From: Desulfatibacillum aliphaticivorans DSM 15576
GTDB lineage: Bacteria > Desulfobacterota > Desulfobacteria > Desulfobacterales > Desulfatibacillaceae
Direction of reading: 5' to 3'
Length of the DNA: 64,000 bases
NCBI RefSeq assembly: GCF_000429905.1
Contig: NZ_AUCT01000006.1
Span: 124,001-188,000 of the forward strand
Position 1 is the stretch's first letter, and each line of letters opens with the position of its first letter. The notes under the pieces are model-generated. The model saw only the letters and a program-made list of their open reading frames with translations, did no database searches and was not told the DNA's origin. This document shows positions 24,702-32,613 of this stretch, one piece after another. The position numbers were made by a program, and so were the translations under genes.

Positions 24702-26132
24702 CTACGGCGCTTGCGTCAACCAGCTTCCTTTTTCACGCAGTTGCCAATATAGGGATTCCGCTTTGCCAAGCAGGGCCGGGTCGTATGGGTCGATAACCTC
24801 CCTGCCTCCGCTGCGGATGGGGTTTTGCCTTCCCATTGGTCGCTTAATTTCGGCCAGTTTCCCCAAATTATCCAAGGCCGTCGCGGGGTTTTCGCACAGG
24901 TCTTCGTAACAGACCAGGCGCCCATTCACATCGTTGGTTTTAGGATAAAGAAATCCATAGGCGTCGATCCACAACCGCAGCCAATAGTCCAGGGTAAGGG
25001 GGGCGCCTTTGGCTTGAGCCTCATCAGAAAACCGGAACGGGCGATGACCGCCGCCGAACTCATGGTGGGCCAGCCAGGTCATGTACTTTAGGGCGAAAGC
25101 GTCCTGTTCCTGGCTTTTGAGGAACAGGCGATGCTGGTTCATCAAAGAGGCTGCATGAGTTAAAGGATGGCGAAATGGAATCAGGATGACCGCGTTGGGA
25201 AAGGACTCCCGAACAGCGTCCAGTCGCAAGATATTATTATTATTTTTGGATAGGTATCTGCCTTCGGCGTTTTCGTGGGCGCAGAGAATGGAGGCGACGT
25301 AAGCCCGGAATTTCTCCACGGTTTCCTTATCCGCCTGCATGGGGGAAAGGTGGTCGGAATGGAGGTATTTTTCAGCGCAAAAGGTTTTCCAAAAGACTTC
25401 CTCCAGGGCTTCCGGGCTGTCAAAATCCACCAGAACCCCGTCCTGGTGGGCGCGCTCTTTTTTCTCCATGTCTTTTCTGGAGCCGGCGCTCAGTTTTTTC
25501 CATAAATTAGGCGCAAGAACAAAGGGCATGTCCCGATAGGTGAGGGAGCAAAAATCTCCGCTTTCGTACAAAAGCCGCATGAGCAGAGTGGTGCCGGCCC
25601 TGGCCAGGCCTGAGACGAATACGTGCTCTCCCTGGCCGCCCGGCTTGGCTTTTAATGACGCCTGCTCCACGTCGAACGAAGCCTCGCGTATGATCCGGGG
25701 CCCTAAAGCAAGGTGGTGCAGCAGCCTGGACGAGGCGGAATAGTCCTGATTTTCCTTGCCCGAGGACCGGAATGACAGGCGCACGGGCAGATATACGATG
25801 GAAAGGCCCGTGGAGAATATCAGACCCTTGGGGCTGATGAAAAAGGGAGGGATCGCCGGATCAAGGCGGCCGCCCAGATAGTACAATAAAAGAGCGGGGG
25901 TGAAGATCAGAAAAATCAATCCTCCCAGCTTGAGGGAGGCGGCGAACATTCTGCCGGAGTAGTACAGCAGGAGTTTTTCCTTCCAATGGTCCGAAACCCC
26001 TTTTCGGGTTACGGTCCCCAACGAAGCCGTCATGCATTCCTGCACTCGCCCCGCCGTTTTTTCTATGTGCACAATCAGGGCGATTTCTATGCAAATTGCA
26101 ATACACAGGCTTACGGCGAGGTAGGGAATCAC
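24702..26132 (-). CDS. Membrane-anchored sulfotransferase family protein
   Basis: A 476-residue protein. The N-terminal ~130 residues hold hydrophobic segments (about 3-22, 65-90, 100-118). The rest is a PAPS-type sulfotransferase: the 5'-phosphosulfate loop reads VSGLARAGTTLLMRLL (from about 170) and the 3'-phosphate site PFRHPLTHAASLM (about 318). It would transfer sulfate from PAPS to a carbohydrate, lipid or protein at the cytoplasmic face. The start is GTG 26132, inside a GTGA overlap with the small membrane gene upstream, which implies translational coupling. It is the last gene of a minus-strand group with two arylsulfotransferase-like proteins. The acceptor cannot be read. Confidence 0.82.
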   Translation of the reverse strand: MIPYLAVSLCIAICIEIALIVHIEKTAGRVQECMTASLGTVTRKGVSDHWKEKLLLYYSGRMFAASLKLGGLIFLIFTPALLLYYLGGRLDPAIPPFFISPKGLIFSTGLSIVYLPVRLSFRSSGKENQDYSASSRLLHHLALGPRIIREASFDVEQASLKAKPGGQGEHVFVSGLARAGTTLLMRLLYESGDFCSLTYRDMPFVLAPNLWKKLSAGSRKDMEKKERAHQDGVLVDFDSPEALEEVFWKTFCAEKYLHSDHLSPMQADKETVEKFRAYVASILCAHENAEGRYLSKNNNNILRLDAVRESFPNAVILIPFRHPLTHAASLMNQHRLFLKSQEQDAFALKYMTWLAHHEFGGGHRPFRFSDEAQAKGAPLTLDYWLRLWIDAYGFLYPKTNDVNGRLVCYEDLCENPATALDNLGKLAEIKRPMGRQNPIRSGGREVIDPYDPALLGKAESLYWQLREKGSWLTQAP

Positions 26133-26338
26133 TGTTCTTCCTTTTTCCTTTTGATTTTTCTAACAAGTCTTTTGATGGGATACCAAAGCACAGCAAACAA
26201 AGCCAGCAAAATAGAGGCTAAAACGCCCAAAATGGTGCCAATGGCCCCAAGCCCCAGGCCGGGCCCTACGTAGGCGTAGGCGTTGGTAGCCGCCAGCAGA
26301 AAGAACAGAAACAAAAAAAAGAGTGGAAGTTTCTTCAT
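26129..26338 (-). CDS. Small membrane protein coupled to sulfotransferase
   Basis: A 69-residue protein starting at ATG 26338, with AAGGAG six bases upstream. Residues 1-20 look like a signal or anchor sequence. A glycine-rich turn (YVGPGLGLGAIG) leads to a membrane helix (about 30-50) and a strongly basic tail (RLVRKIKRKKEE). Its stop overlaps the sulfotransferase GTG by four bases. The function is unknown; the tight coupling suggests it helps place or stabilise the sulfotransferase. Confidence 0.75.
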   Translation of the reverse strand: MKKLPLFFLFLFFLLAATNAYAYVGPGLGLGAIGTILGVLASILLALFAVLWYPIKRLVRKIKRKKEEQ

Positions 26339-26355
26339 AATAGCTCCTTGCCTGA

Positions 26356-27669
26356 TTACCGGCTTTTCGTACATGCGGATTCAAAGCGCTTGAAACTCTC
26401 TTCATCCACAAAATAGGCGTTTACTATCGTCAAATCAAGGGCGTTGAAACGATTCACAAACCGCGACATAACATGTCCGCTTTCGTCCAGGTGATAGAAC
26501 TCCGAGTGGTTGGCTAAAAACAGCAAGGATCCGTCATCCAAAAAGCTGTAATTGCCGGTCCAGGTTCTGTGCCAGCGGAAGTCTTTTCCATCCGCCAGGA
26601 TCGTGCGTTTCTTGTCGAAAGTGACATATTCGATGGTGCTGTGCCGGAAGTTGGTCCGGTTGTTGTAAACGGTTATGCCGTCCGGCCTCCAAAGGGGATA
26701 ATGCTGGCGATTGAAATGGTCGATCCACAGGACCTTGGCTGTTTTGGGGTCCACAACCATAACCGTATCAATATGCCTGAAGCTCAGCAGCAGAGCATCC
26801 GGCGGAAACAACGGGCACACCCCTTTGTTTACGGAAACCGTGTTGGGATGGTACGGGTCCCTTCCCCGGAAATATCCCGTCTTCTGGGCGAGATTCGGGT
26901 CTTTGTCGTCAACGGCCGACGTCTCCCGGGCTTCCTCAAAGTACCGGAACTCGTCCGTAAGGGGCATACGCAATTCCACCACGTCAGGATTGTTCATGAC
27001 CAGATCGATCAGCCTGAGGATCGTGGTCACGGATTGATCCTTTTTATCCACAGACACCACGGTGTCCCATCTCCAAAGATAGAGCTTGTCGCCCCATTCG
27101 TCCATCTCATGGTGGAAGCCGCTGGGCGGAATCTCCCATTTAAGATCCCCGCACCATGAATAGCATCTGAGCGCGTCCGAGTTATTGGTGATCAGGTCCC
27201 CTTCCCGGGATATGAAAATGCGCCTGGACTCCTTGCTCTGGCCTAAAAAGGGCAAATGCCAGGACCGGACCACATTACCCTTGTGGTCTATAAGAATGGC
27301 GTAAGGCGCCAGGCCGTTCGAGGCTGCTTTAAAAATCCCGTACACCATATAGTATCCGCTTGTTTTTTCTGTAAAAAACAGCGGCAATCCTTTTTGCCCC
27401 GGATCGAAAAAATCCGGAGACAAGGGCTTTCCGTTTGCAAAGCCCGGGTGGTTGTCTGCTTCGAACTGGGCGGTGTCATCCTTGAATTCAGCCACAACCC
27501 TGCGTGCCAGCGGCGTGTCGTCAAAAGGGTCGCCTTTTACGAAGTTTTCCACAGTAATAATGAAGCCGTCTATCAGGCTCCAGGGAAAAATGTGGTATCT
27601 GGCGGACAGGAAGCCCCAGGAAAACAGAAAGACGACAATTAAATACCATAATGCGATTTTTGATTTCAT
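26356..27669 (-). CDS. Arylsulfotransferase (ASST)-like membrane-anchored protein, copy 2
   Basis: A 437-residue protein with one N-terminal anchor (about 5-23), the rest probably periplasmic. The body has the repeated-strand pattern of the ASST beta-propeller. GYYMVYGIF, ILIDHKGNVVRSW, a conserved FHHEMDEW, FRHIDTVMVVDPKTAKVLW and RQHYPLWRPDGITVYNN match the places where ASST enzymes carry catalytic His, Arg and Asn. ASST enzymes move sulfate between phenolic compounds without PAPS. It is clearly paralogous to the next gene upstream (shared PFDDTP, LSPDFFDP, GLPLF). It ends 17 bp before the small membrane gene. Activity is not proven by the motifs. Confidence 0.75.
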   Translation of the reverse strand: MKSKIALWYLIVVFLFSWGFLSARYHIFPWSLIDGFIITVENFVKGDPFDDTPLARRVVAEFKDDTAQFEADNHPGFANGKPLSPDFFDPGQKGLPLFFTEKTSGYYMVYGIFKAASNGLAPYAILIDHKGNVVRSWHLPFLGQSKESRRIFISREGDLITNNSDALRCYSWCGDLKWEIPPSGFHHEMDEWGDKLYLWRWDTVVSVDKKDQSVTTILRLIDLVMNNPDVVELRMPLTDEFRYFEEARETSAVDDKDPNLAQKTGYFRGRDPYHPNTVSVNKGVCPLFPPDALLLSFRHIDTVMVVDPKTAKVLWIDHFNRQHYPLWRPDGITVYNNRTNFRHSTIEYVTFDKKRTILADGKDFRWHRTWTGNYSFLDDGSLLFLANHSEFYHLDESGHVMSRFVNRFNALDLTIVNAYFVDEESFKRFESACTKSR

Positions 27670-27976
27670 ACTTGGAAAACCATCTGAAAACAGCGGATTG
27701 GTCCTTTCACATCATTGAGGGTATAATGCCGCCGGTCCAGGCGTTTATGTTCAAACCAATCGCCTTTGCCGCCTATTTGGGTCCCGGAAGGCGTGGGGAA
27801 GCCTGTTTAGGAGCGATTCAAACACTGAACGGGTTACCACAGGGCGCCTGAAAAAGCAAACGCCCGGCCTGGTTTTTCGGGCTTGTGAACCGGCCTTGCT
27901 CACTCATTCCAACGGCCGTCGTCCCCCCAAGACGCTTGCCATGCCAACTGGCTGTGAATCCAGGCCGGCAGGGGGG
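27670..27976. other. Intergenic region between the two ASST-like genes
   Basis: A 307-bp gap. One weak hairpin (GCCCG/CGGGC near 27862-27882) may end or stabilise the upstream message. No gene is seen. Confidence 0.3.
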
Positions 27977-29293
27977 TTATTCCACCAGGGGGCCCCCGGA
28001 TTCCAAGCGTTGGTAAGTCGCTTCGTCAATATAAAAAACATTGGCCACATGCAGCAATTTCGAGTTATGCCGGTTGACGAACCGGGAAATGACCTCTCCG
28101 TCCTTGCTAAGGTGATAGAATTCCGGTTCGTTGCATACAAAGAGGATCGATCCATCATCAAGAATCGCGTGGTTTCCCGTGGCGTAGCGGTCGAAGGCGT
28201 AATCCTTGCCGTCCACCAAAATTTTTTTCCGCTTCTTGTCAAAACTTAAATACTCGATGGTGGAGTATTGAAAATGGGGGCGATTATTATAGACGGTAAT
28301 CCCATCAGCCTCCCAACGGGGACAATGCTGACGATCAAAATGCGCCTCCCACAAGACTTTCGCCGTGTTCTGGTCCACCACAAAAACCGTGTCGATATGC
28401 CGCATGCTAATCAGCAGCGCATCCTTTGGAAAGAGAGAACAGGCGTCCCCGTTAACGGCTGCATGGTTTTGGTGGTATGGATCTTCATAGCGAAAAGCGA
28501 CCTTTTTATTGGCCAGATCCGGGTCCTTTCCGTCAAAGGCAATGGTTCTTTTATGCTTTTCCATGTACTGGAATTTTTCGTTCAACGGGATCCGCAACGA
28601 TACAACGTCCGGATTGCTCACAACCAACTCGCCCATGGTGAGGAGGGTGGTTATTGATTGATCCTCCAGGTCCACGGAGACCACGGCATCCCCCCTCCAG
28701 AGATAAATTTTGCCGTCATATTCCTCCATCTCATGGTGAAAATTATTTATGGGGAGCTCCCATTTTAAAACGCCTTGCCAGGAGTAGCACCTCAGAGCTT
28801 CCGAACAGTTTGTGAGCAGGTTCCCGTTTTTTGTAATCAGCAGCCTTCTGACCCCCTTGCTGTCGTCCAGGAAAGGAACGCTTAAAGAGCGTTTCACATT
28901 GCCGTTAACGTCAATGAGAATCGCGTATGGGCCGAGCTTGCCTTTAGCAGGGTCGAAAACTCCATAAATCAGATAATAGCCTTCTGTCTTTTTTGTATAA
29001 AATAACGGGAGGCCCGTTTGATCGGGATCGAAAAAATCCGGGCTCAGAGCAGCCCCCTCAGGAAATTCGGCGCAGAATTCCGCTTCGAACTGGGAGGTTC
29101 GCTCCACAAATTCTGAAATTATTCTTTCCGTCATAGGCGTGTCGTCGAAAGGATCGCTTTCAACGAATTTTTCTATTTTTATAATCTTCTTTCCTATTAA
29201 TTCCCAAGGGAAAAACTGATACCGGGCTACTAAAAAGCCCCAGGAAAAAAAGAGGACGGCAATCAAATAAAACAGGGCGATTTTAAATTTCAT
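27977..29293 (-). CDS. Arylsulfotransferase (ASST)-like membrane-anchored protein, copy 1
   Basis: A 438-residue paralogue of the protein at 26356-27669, aligned along the full length. The N-terminal anchor (about 4-24) is followed by the same propeller marks: NNFHHEMEEYDGKIYLW, MRHIDTVFVVDQNTAKVLW and RQHCPRWEADGITVYNN. The two copies differ throughout, so the duplication is not recent. It appears to be the first gene of the minus-strand sulfotransferase group, although a 307-bp gap separates it from copy 2, so two transcripts are possible. It is probably periplasmic; donor and acceptor are unknown. Confidence 0.75.
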   Translation of the reverse strand: MKFKIALFYLIAVLFFSWGFLVARYQFFPWELIGKKIIKIEKFVESDPFDDTPMTERIISEFVERTSQFEAEFCAEFPEGAALSPDFFDPDQTGLPLFYTKKTEGYYLIYGVFDPAKGKLGPYAILIDVNGNVKRSLSVPFLDDSKGVRRLLITKNGNLLTNCSEALRCYSWQGVLKWELPINNFHHEMEEYDGKIYLWRGDAVVSVDLEDQSITTLLTMGELVVSNPDVVSLRIPLNEKFQYMEKHKRTIAFDGKDPDLANKKVAFRYEDPYHQNHAAVNGDACSLFPKDALLISMRHIDTVFVVDQNTAKVLWEAHFDRQHCPRWEADGITVYNNRPHFQYSTIEYLSFDKKRKKILVDGKDYAFDRYATGNHAILDDGSILFVCNEPEFYHLSKDGEVISRFVNRHNSKLLHVANVFYIDEATYQRLESGGPLVE

Positions 29294-29770
29294 ATACCAG
29301 CTTTCAATTCAAACAATGTACGATCCCTCTGCATTGTTTTAGGAACCAAAGATTACTAAGCGGCGCAACAGAAGATAATGGGCAATATTATGAGGCCTGA
29401 AAGCAAAAGGCTTGGCGGCCTTCTTGCTTTTTCAGGCTGATAGCGGCAAGGGTCTATTTATGGATTGCATTAACACACCCTTGTTTAAATTGCAAACTTG
29501 CACCGATCGATCAAAATATTCCTTTTGAAAAACAATAGGTTCTATAAAATTTTGAGAAAAAGCCCATATTGCCGCTTGCATCCGGCCTCGATGAAAGGTA
29601 TTCTGCGCCCATTGAAAAACAGGCCTCGTTGACACGGAGGGAGGGGCCGCACCGTTTTTCATTATCTTCAGAAACTCGTTCAAATTTTTATAATTCGCCT
29701 ATTGCCGCGCTGTCACGGGAGTCTGGTTACGCCCGTAATAGCTTGGCATGGTTTTCAGGAGACCCTTTGC
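29294..29770. other. Divergent intergenic region with long hairpin
   Basis: A 477-bp AT-rich gap between divergent transcription units. GCCTGAAA (from 29395) and TTTCAGGC (to 29437), with inner AGCAA/TTGCT pairing, make a long imperfect hairpin. It has no T-run on either side, so it is not an obvious terminator. TATAAT at 29689-29694 could be the -10 box for the DUF362 gene. An 83-codon frame on the minus strand is not convincing. Confidence 0.4.
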
Positions 29771-31159
29771 ATGAGCAATACCGTTATTGTCAGGCGCTGC
29801 GAGGAATATGACCGTGAAGCTATCGGCGCGATCCTTAAGCAGGGCATGGAAATGCTGCAGTACAGGCCCAGCGGCAAGGTTTTCGTCAAGCCCAATGTGG
29901 TGTTCGCGTTTCGGTCTGAAATATTCGGAGGCAACGCGTTTACGGCGCCGCCCTTTGTGGGGGCCAGCCTTTCCACCCTGGCCGGCGCTCCGGGCGTTGA
30001 CCGGGTGGACATGGGCGAAAACTGCGCCGTAGGCATGCCCACCCGACTGAATTATAAGCATGCGGGATACTATCAGGAAGTGAAAAACGTGCGGTCCCGG
30101 GCGTCTCGCCCCGTGGGAATCTTCTGCATGGACGAAGTGTTGCGGGACTCCGTTTTTGTGGGCGGAAACGTGCACGACAACTTACGCATTTCCCGAAAAA
30201 TGGCCAGGGCGGACTCCAAGGTGTATTTGCCCAAGCTCAAAGGCCATTGCGTCAGCAATATGACCGGCGCGGTCAAGCTGAATATAGGAATCTGCTCGGA
30301 CGACGAACGGGCCATCCGCCACGATTTTTTGTTGAACGAAAAGATTGTGGATTTGCTCACCCCCGGCTACCCGGACTTTATCGCCATGGACGCCATTGAC
30401 GTGGGCGTGGGCAACGAAGCCTTTCCCTCCCCAAGAAAGCTGGGCCTCATCCTCATGGGCGACAATCCCGTGGCCGTGGACCTCATCGGCGCCCGCCTGC
30501 TGGGCTGCGGACCGCATAACGTGCCTTACCTCAAGCTGGCCATCGAAAGGGGCTACACGCCCGGCGCCATCGAGGACGTGGACCTTGTGGGGGACATCAC
30601 CACCATTGAGGACTTGGACAAGCACGCGGAGCGGATTCATCCTTACGACGACGAATTCCACCGTTGGCAGGACGTGAACAAGGAACTGGACCGGCTGAAA
30701 TCGCCCATGCGATTTTATTTCGGCCCCTATCGCCATCAGCCCCCCAAAAAATGCGACACGGGCTGCGTCATGGGCGTGAAGATGTTTTTGGGATCCATGG
30801 AGAAATTCGCGGGCGCCGAGGCTTTCGCCAAGGCAAACCCCGTGGTCATGGTGGTGGGCCGCATAGACGAAACCATCGACGCCAAAGGCGCGGACGTTTT
30901 TCTGATCGGCTCCTGCGCCAAAGCGAAAATCGTCAACGCCCGCAAGATAAAGCATTTTGACAAATGCTTCACCACGGCCAGCGACCTGAATTTGGGCATG
31001 GCCCGTAAACTGGGCATGCCCAACGTCACCACCAGCATGTCCACCATGCTGCCCATAGTGGGAGGCATGGCCGCCGCCTCGTTCATGAAGCTGATCCATG
31101 GGCGCTATTTTCAGGACATGGGGCACTTTTTGACCAAACACCTGGAGCGGAGAGTGTAA
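29771..31159 (+). CDS. DUF362 domain-containing protein
   Basis: A 462-residue protein of the DUF362 type. VFVKPNVV, a MGENCAVGMPT stretch, SKVYLPKLKGHCVSNMTGAVKLNIG and LIGARLLGC follow the usual order of this family, which is often linked to iron-sulfur or redox proteins and whose function is not settled. No CxxCxxCxxxCP ferredoxin motif is present. Scattered cysteines (CDTGC and IGSC) might bind a metal. ATG 29771 is chosen because AGGAGA lies nine bases upstream; the frame stays open further but without a ribosome binding site. It is followed after about 110 bp by a flavodoxin-fold gene. Confidence 0.8.
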   Translation: MSNTVIVRRCEEYDREAIGAILKQGMEMLQYRPSGKVFVKPNVVFAFRSEIFGGNAFTAPPFVGASLSTLAGAPGVDRVDMGENCAVGMPTRLNYKHAGYYQEVKNVRSRASRPVGIFCMDEVLRDSVFVGGNVHDNLRISRKMARADSKVYLPKLKGHCVSNMTGAVKLNIGICSDDERAIRHDFLLNEKIVDLLTPGYPDFIAMDAIDVGVGNEAFPSPRKLGLILMGDNPVAVDLIGARLLGCGPHNVPYLKLAIERGYTPGAIEDVDLVGDITTIEDLDKHAERIHPYDDEFHRWQDVNKELDRLKSPMRFYFGPYRHQPPKKCDTGCVMGVKMFLGSMEKFAGAEAFAKANPVVMVVGRIDETIDAKGADVFLIGSCAKAKIVNARKIKHFDKCFTTASDLNLGMARKLGMPNVTTSMSTMLPIVGGMAAASFMKLIHGRYFQDMGHFLTKHLERRV

Positions 31160-31269
31160 GTAACGCCGTGTCCTCCATTCAAACGGAAAAAATATTCGCC
31201 GAAACATGCCGGGCTTGTTATGATAGAGGGTAACGAAGCAAAGAAAACCTCTACCGGCAAGGCGGCGAT

Positions 31270-31947
31270 ATGAAAATCATAGCTTTACTCGGCACTCCCC
31301 ACGGCTTGAAAGGCAGCACGGCCAGGCTCCTCAACCTGGTTCTGGTAGGCGCGGAAAAATGCGGCGCAGAGCACGAAACCATCGTCTTAAAGGGCGACAA
31401 CGTCAAACCCTGCCTTGGTTGCGACGTCTGCCATAAAAAAGGCGCGTGCGCGCAAAAGGACGAATTCGAGGAAATCAAAGGCAAAATACTCACCGCCGAC
31501 GGCCTGCTTCTGGCCAGCCCCAACTACATCTTTTCGGTCAGCGCCCAGTTTAAAGCCTTTATGGACCGGTGCTGCAGCGTGGTCCACAAGCTGGAGTTCG
31601 AGGGAAAATACGGCGCGTCCATCGTCACATCGGGCGGGGGCGATGAAGAGCCCATCGCCGAATACATGAACCACTTCCTGATCACCACCGGCGCAACGCC
31701 CATCGGCAGAGTGTGGGCCACTATGGGAACCCTGCCTGACGGCGAGTTTCCGCCTGATTTGAAGCAGCAGGCGCATGACCTGGGTAAGTCCCTGGTTGAC
31801 GCTATTCAAACCAAGCCTGAGCCCGACCCCGCCATCCTCACACAAATGGAAGCCTTCAAGGATCGCATGAAAAACCTCATGCAATGGCGCAAGGCGGAAT
31901 GGCCGCATGAGTACGAGTATTGGCGCCAAAACCGGGGCCTGGAGTAG
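31270..31947 (+). CDS. Flavodoxin-fold NAD(P)H-dependent FMN oxidoreductase
   Basis: A 225-residue protein of the NADPH-dependent FMN reductase / iron-sulfur flavoprotein group. LLGTPHGLKGSTARLL near the N-terminus is the phosphate-binding loop for FMN, and SPNYIFSVSAQFKAFMDR is typical of the family. A cysteine cluster (CLGCDVCHKKGAC, about 48-60) resembles the compact cluster site of iron-sulfur flavoproteins. It probably transfers electrons in the cytoplasm. It is separated from the next gene by only 8 bp, so the two are likely co-transcribed. Confidence 0.85.
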   Translation: MKIIALLGTPHGLKGSTARLLNLVLVGAEKCGAEHETIVLKGDNVKPCLGCDVCHKKGACAQKDEFEEIKGKILTADGLLLASPNYIFSVSAQFKAFMDRCCSVVHKLEFEGKYGASIVTSGGGDEEPIAEYMNHFLITTGATPIGRVWATMGTLPDGEFPPDLKQQAHDLGKSLVDAIQTKPEPDPAILTQMEAFKDRMKNLMQWRKAEWPHEYEYWRQNRGLE

Positions 31948-31955
31948 CGCCTGCC

Positions 31956-32603
31956 ATGACTGAAAAATCCAAGAATTCAGGCCCTGCGGGCGAAACAGCT
32001 TCGTTCGGCGGCTTTCAAAGGATCTACCAGGACCTCCTGGAGGAAATGAAGACCGTGAACGTCCGCGCCGCCGCCCAAAACCTCGGCCTTCCGTACACGG
32101 AGGAAGAAGGCGTGGAAGTCCCTTTTCTGGGGAGAACCTTCCTGATTTCCAACCGCGGCGCCGCTTCCAAGGACGGCGAGATGGTCCGTGAAATTATGGC
32201 CAGCGTTCTGTTCCACTACATCATGTGTGGAAGCGCAGCCCGGCCCGCCGGAAGGTTCGTCACGCTTTCCGAGTTGGCCGGCCCCTTGTTCAAGCAATCC
32301 TCCTATTCCGGCAGCGCCCTGGAGCGGCCCATTGCACGGAGATTCGCAGGAAAATCTGATGAACTGCTTTCCGTCGCGGAATCCCTGGGCGGCCGCAGGG
32401 AAGGGGAGGCTGGCCTGGGCGGAATCAGCCTGGTTTTTGAAACGCTCCCCCATATACTCATGCAAATTGTTTTTTACGACCAAGACAAGGAGTTTCCGGC
32501 CAAGGCGACCCTCCTGTTCGACGCAAACGCAACAAAGCTCATGGACTTTGAATCCCTGGCCGTTCTGGCCACTATTTTCATCCGGGATCTGGTCAACCGT
32601 TAG
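31956..32603 (+). CDS. DUF3786 family protein
   Basis: A 215-residue soluble protein that I assign to DUF3786 from its late block (FYDQDKEFPAKATLLFD, then NATKLMDFESLAVL) and general layout. The function is unknown; such genes are common in anaerobes next to redox or corrinoid enzymes. ATG 31956 lies 8 bp after the flavodoxin-fold gene. Its 3' end faces the carboxylase gene with only 10 bp between stops, and no terminator hairpin is visible there. Confidence 0.68.
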   Translation: MTEKSKNSGPAGETASFGGFQRIYQDLLEEMKTVNVRAAAQNLGLPYTEEEGVEVPFLGRTFLISNRGAASKDGEMVREIMASVLFHYIMCGSAARPAGRFVTLSELAGPLFKQSSYSGSALERPIARRFAGKSDELLSVAESLGGRREGEAGLGGISLVFETLPHILMQIVFYDQDKEFPAKATLLFDANATKLMDFESLAVLATIFIRDLVNR

Positions 32604-32613
32604 CAATAGTTCG

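Noticed and set aside
29432..29683. 83-codon minus-strand frame in the divergent gap
   Set aside because: No ribosome binding site, no motif, AT-rich and partly over the hairpin.
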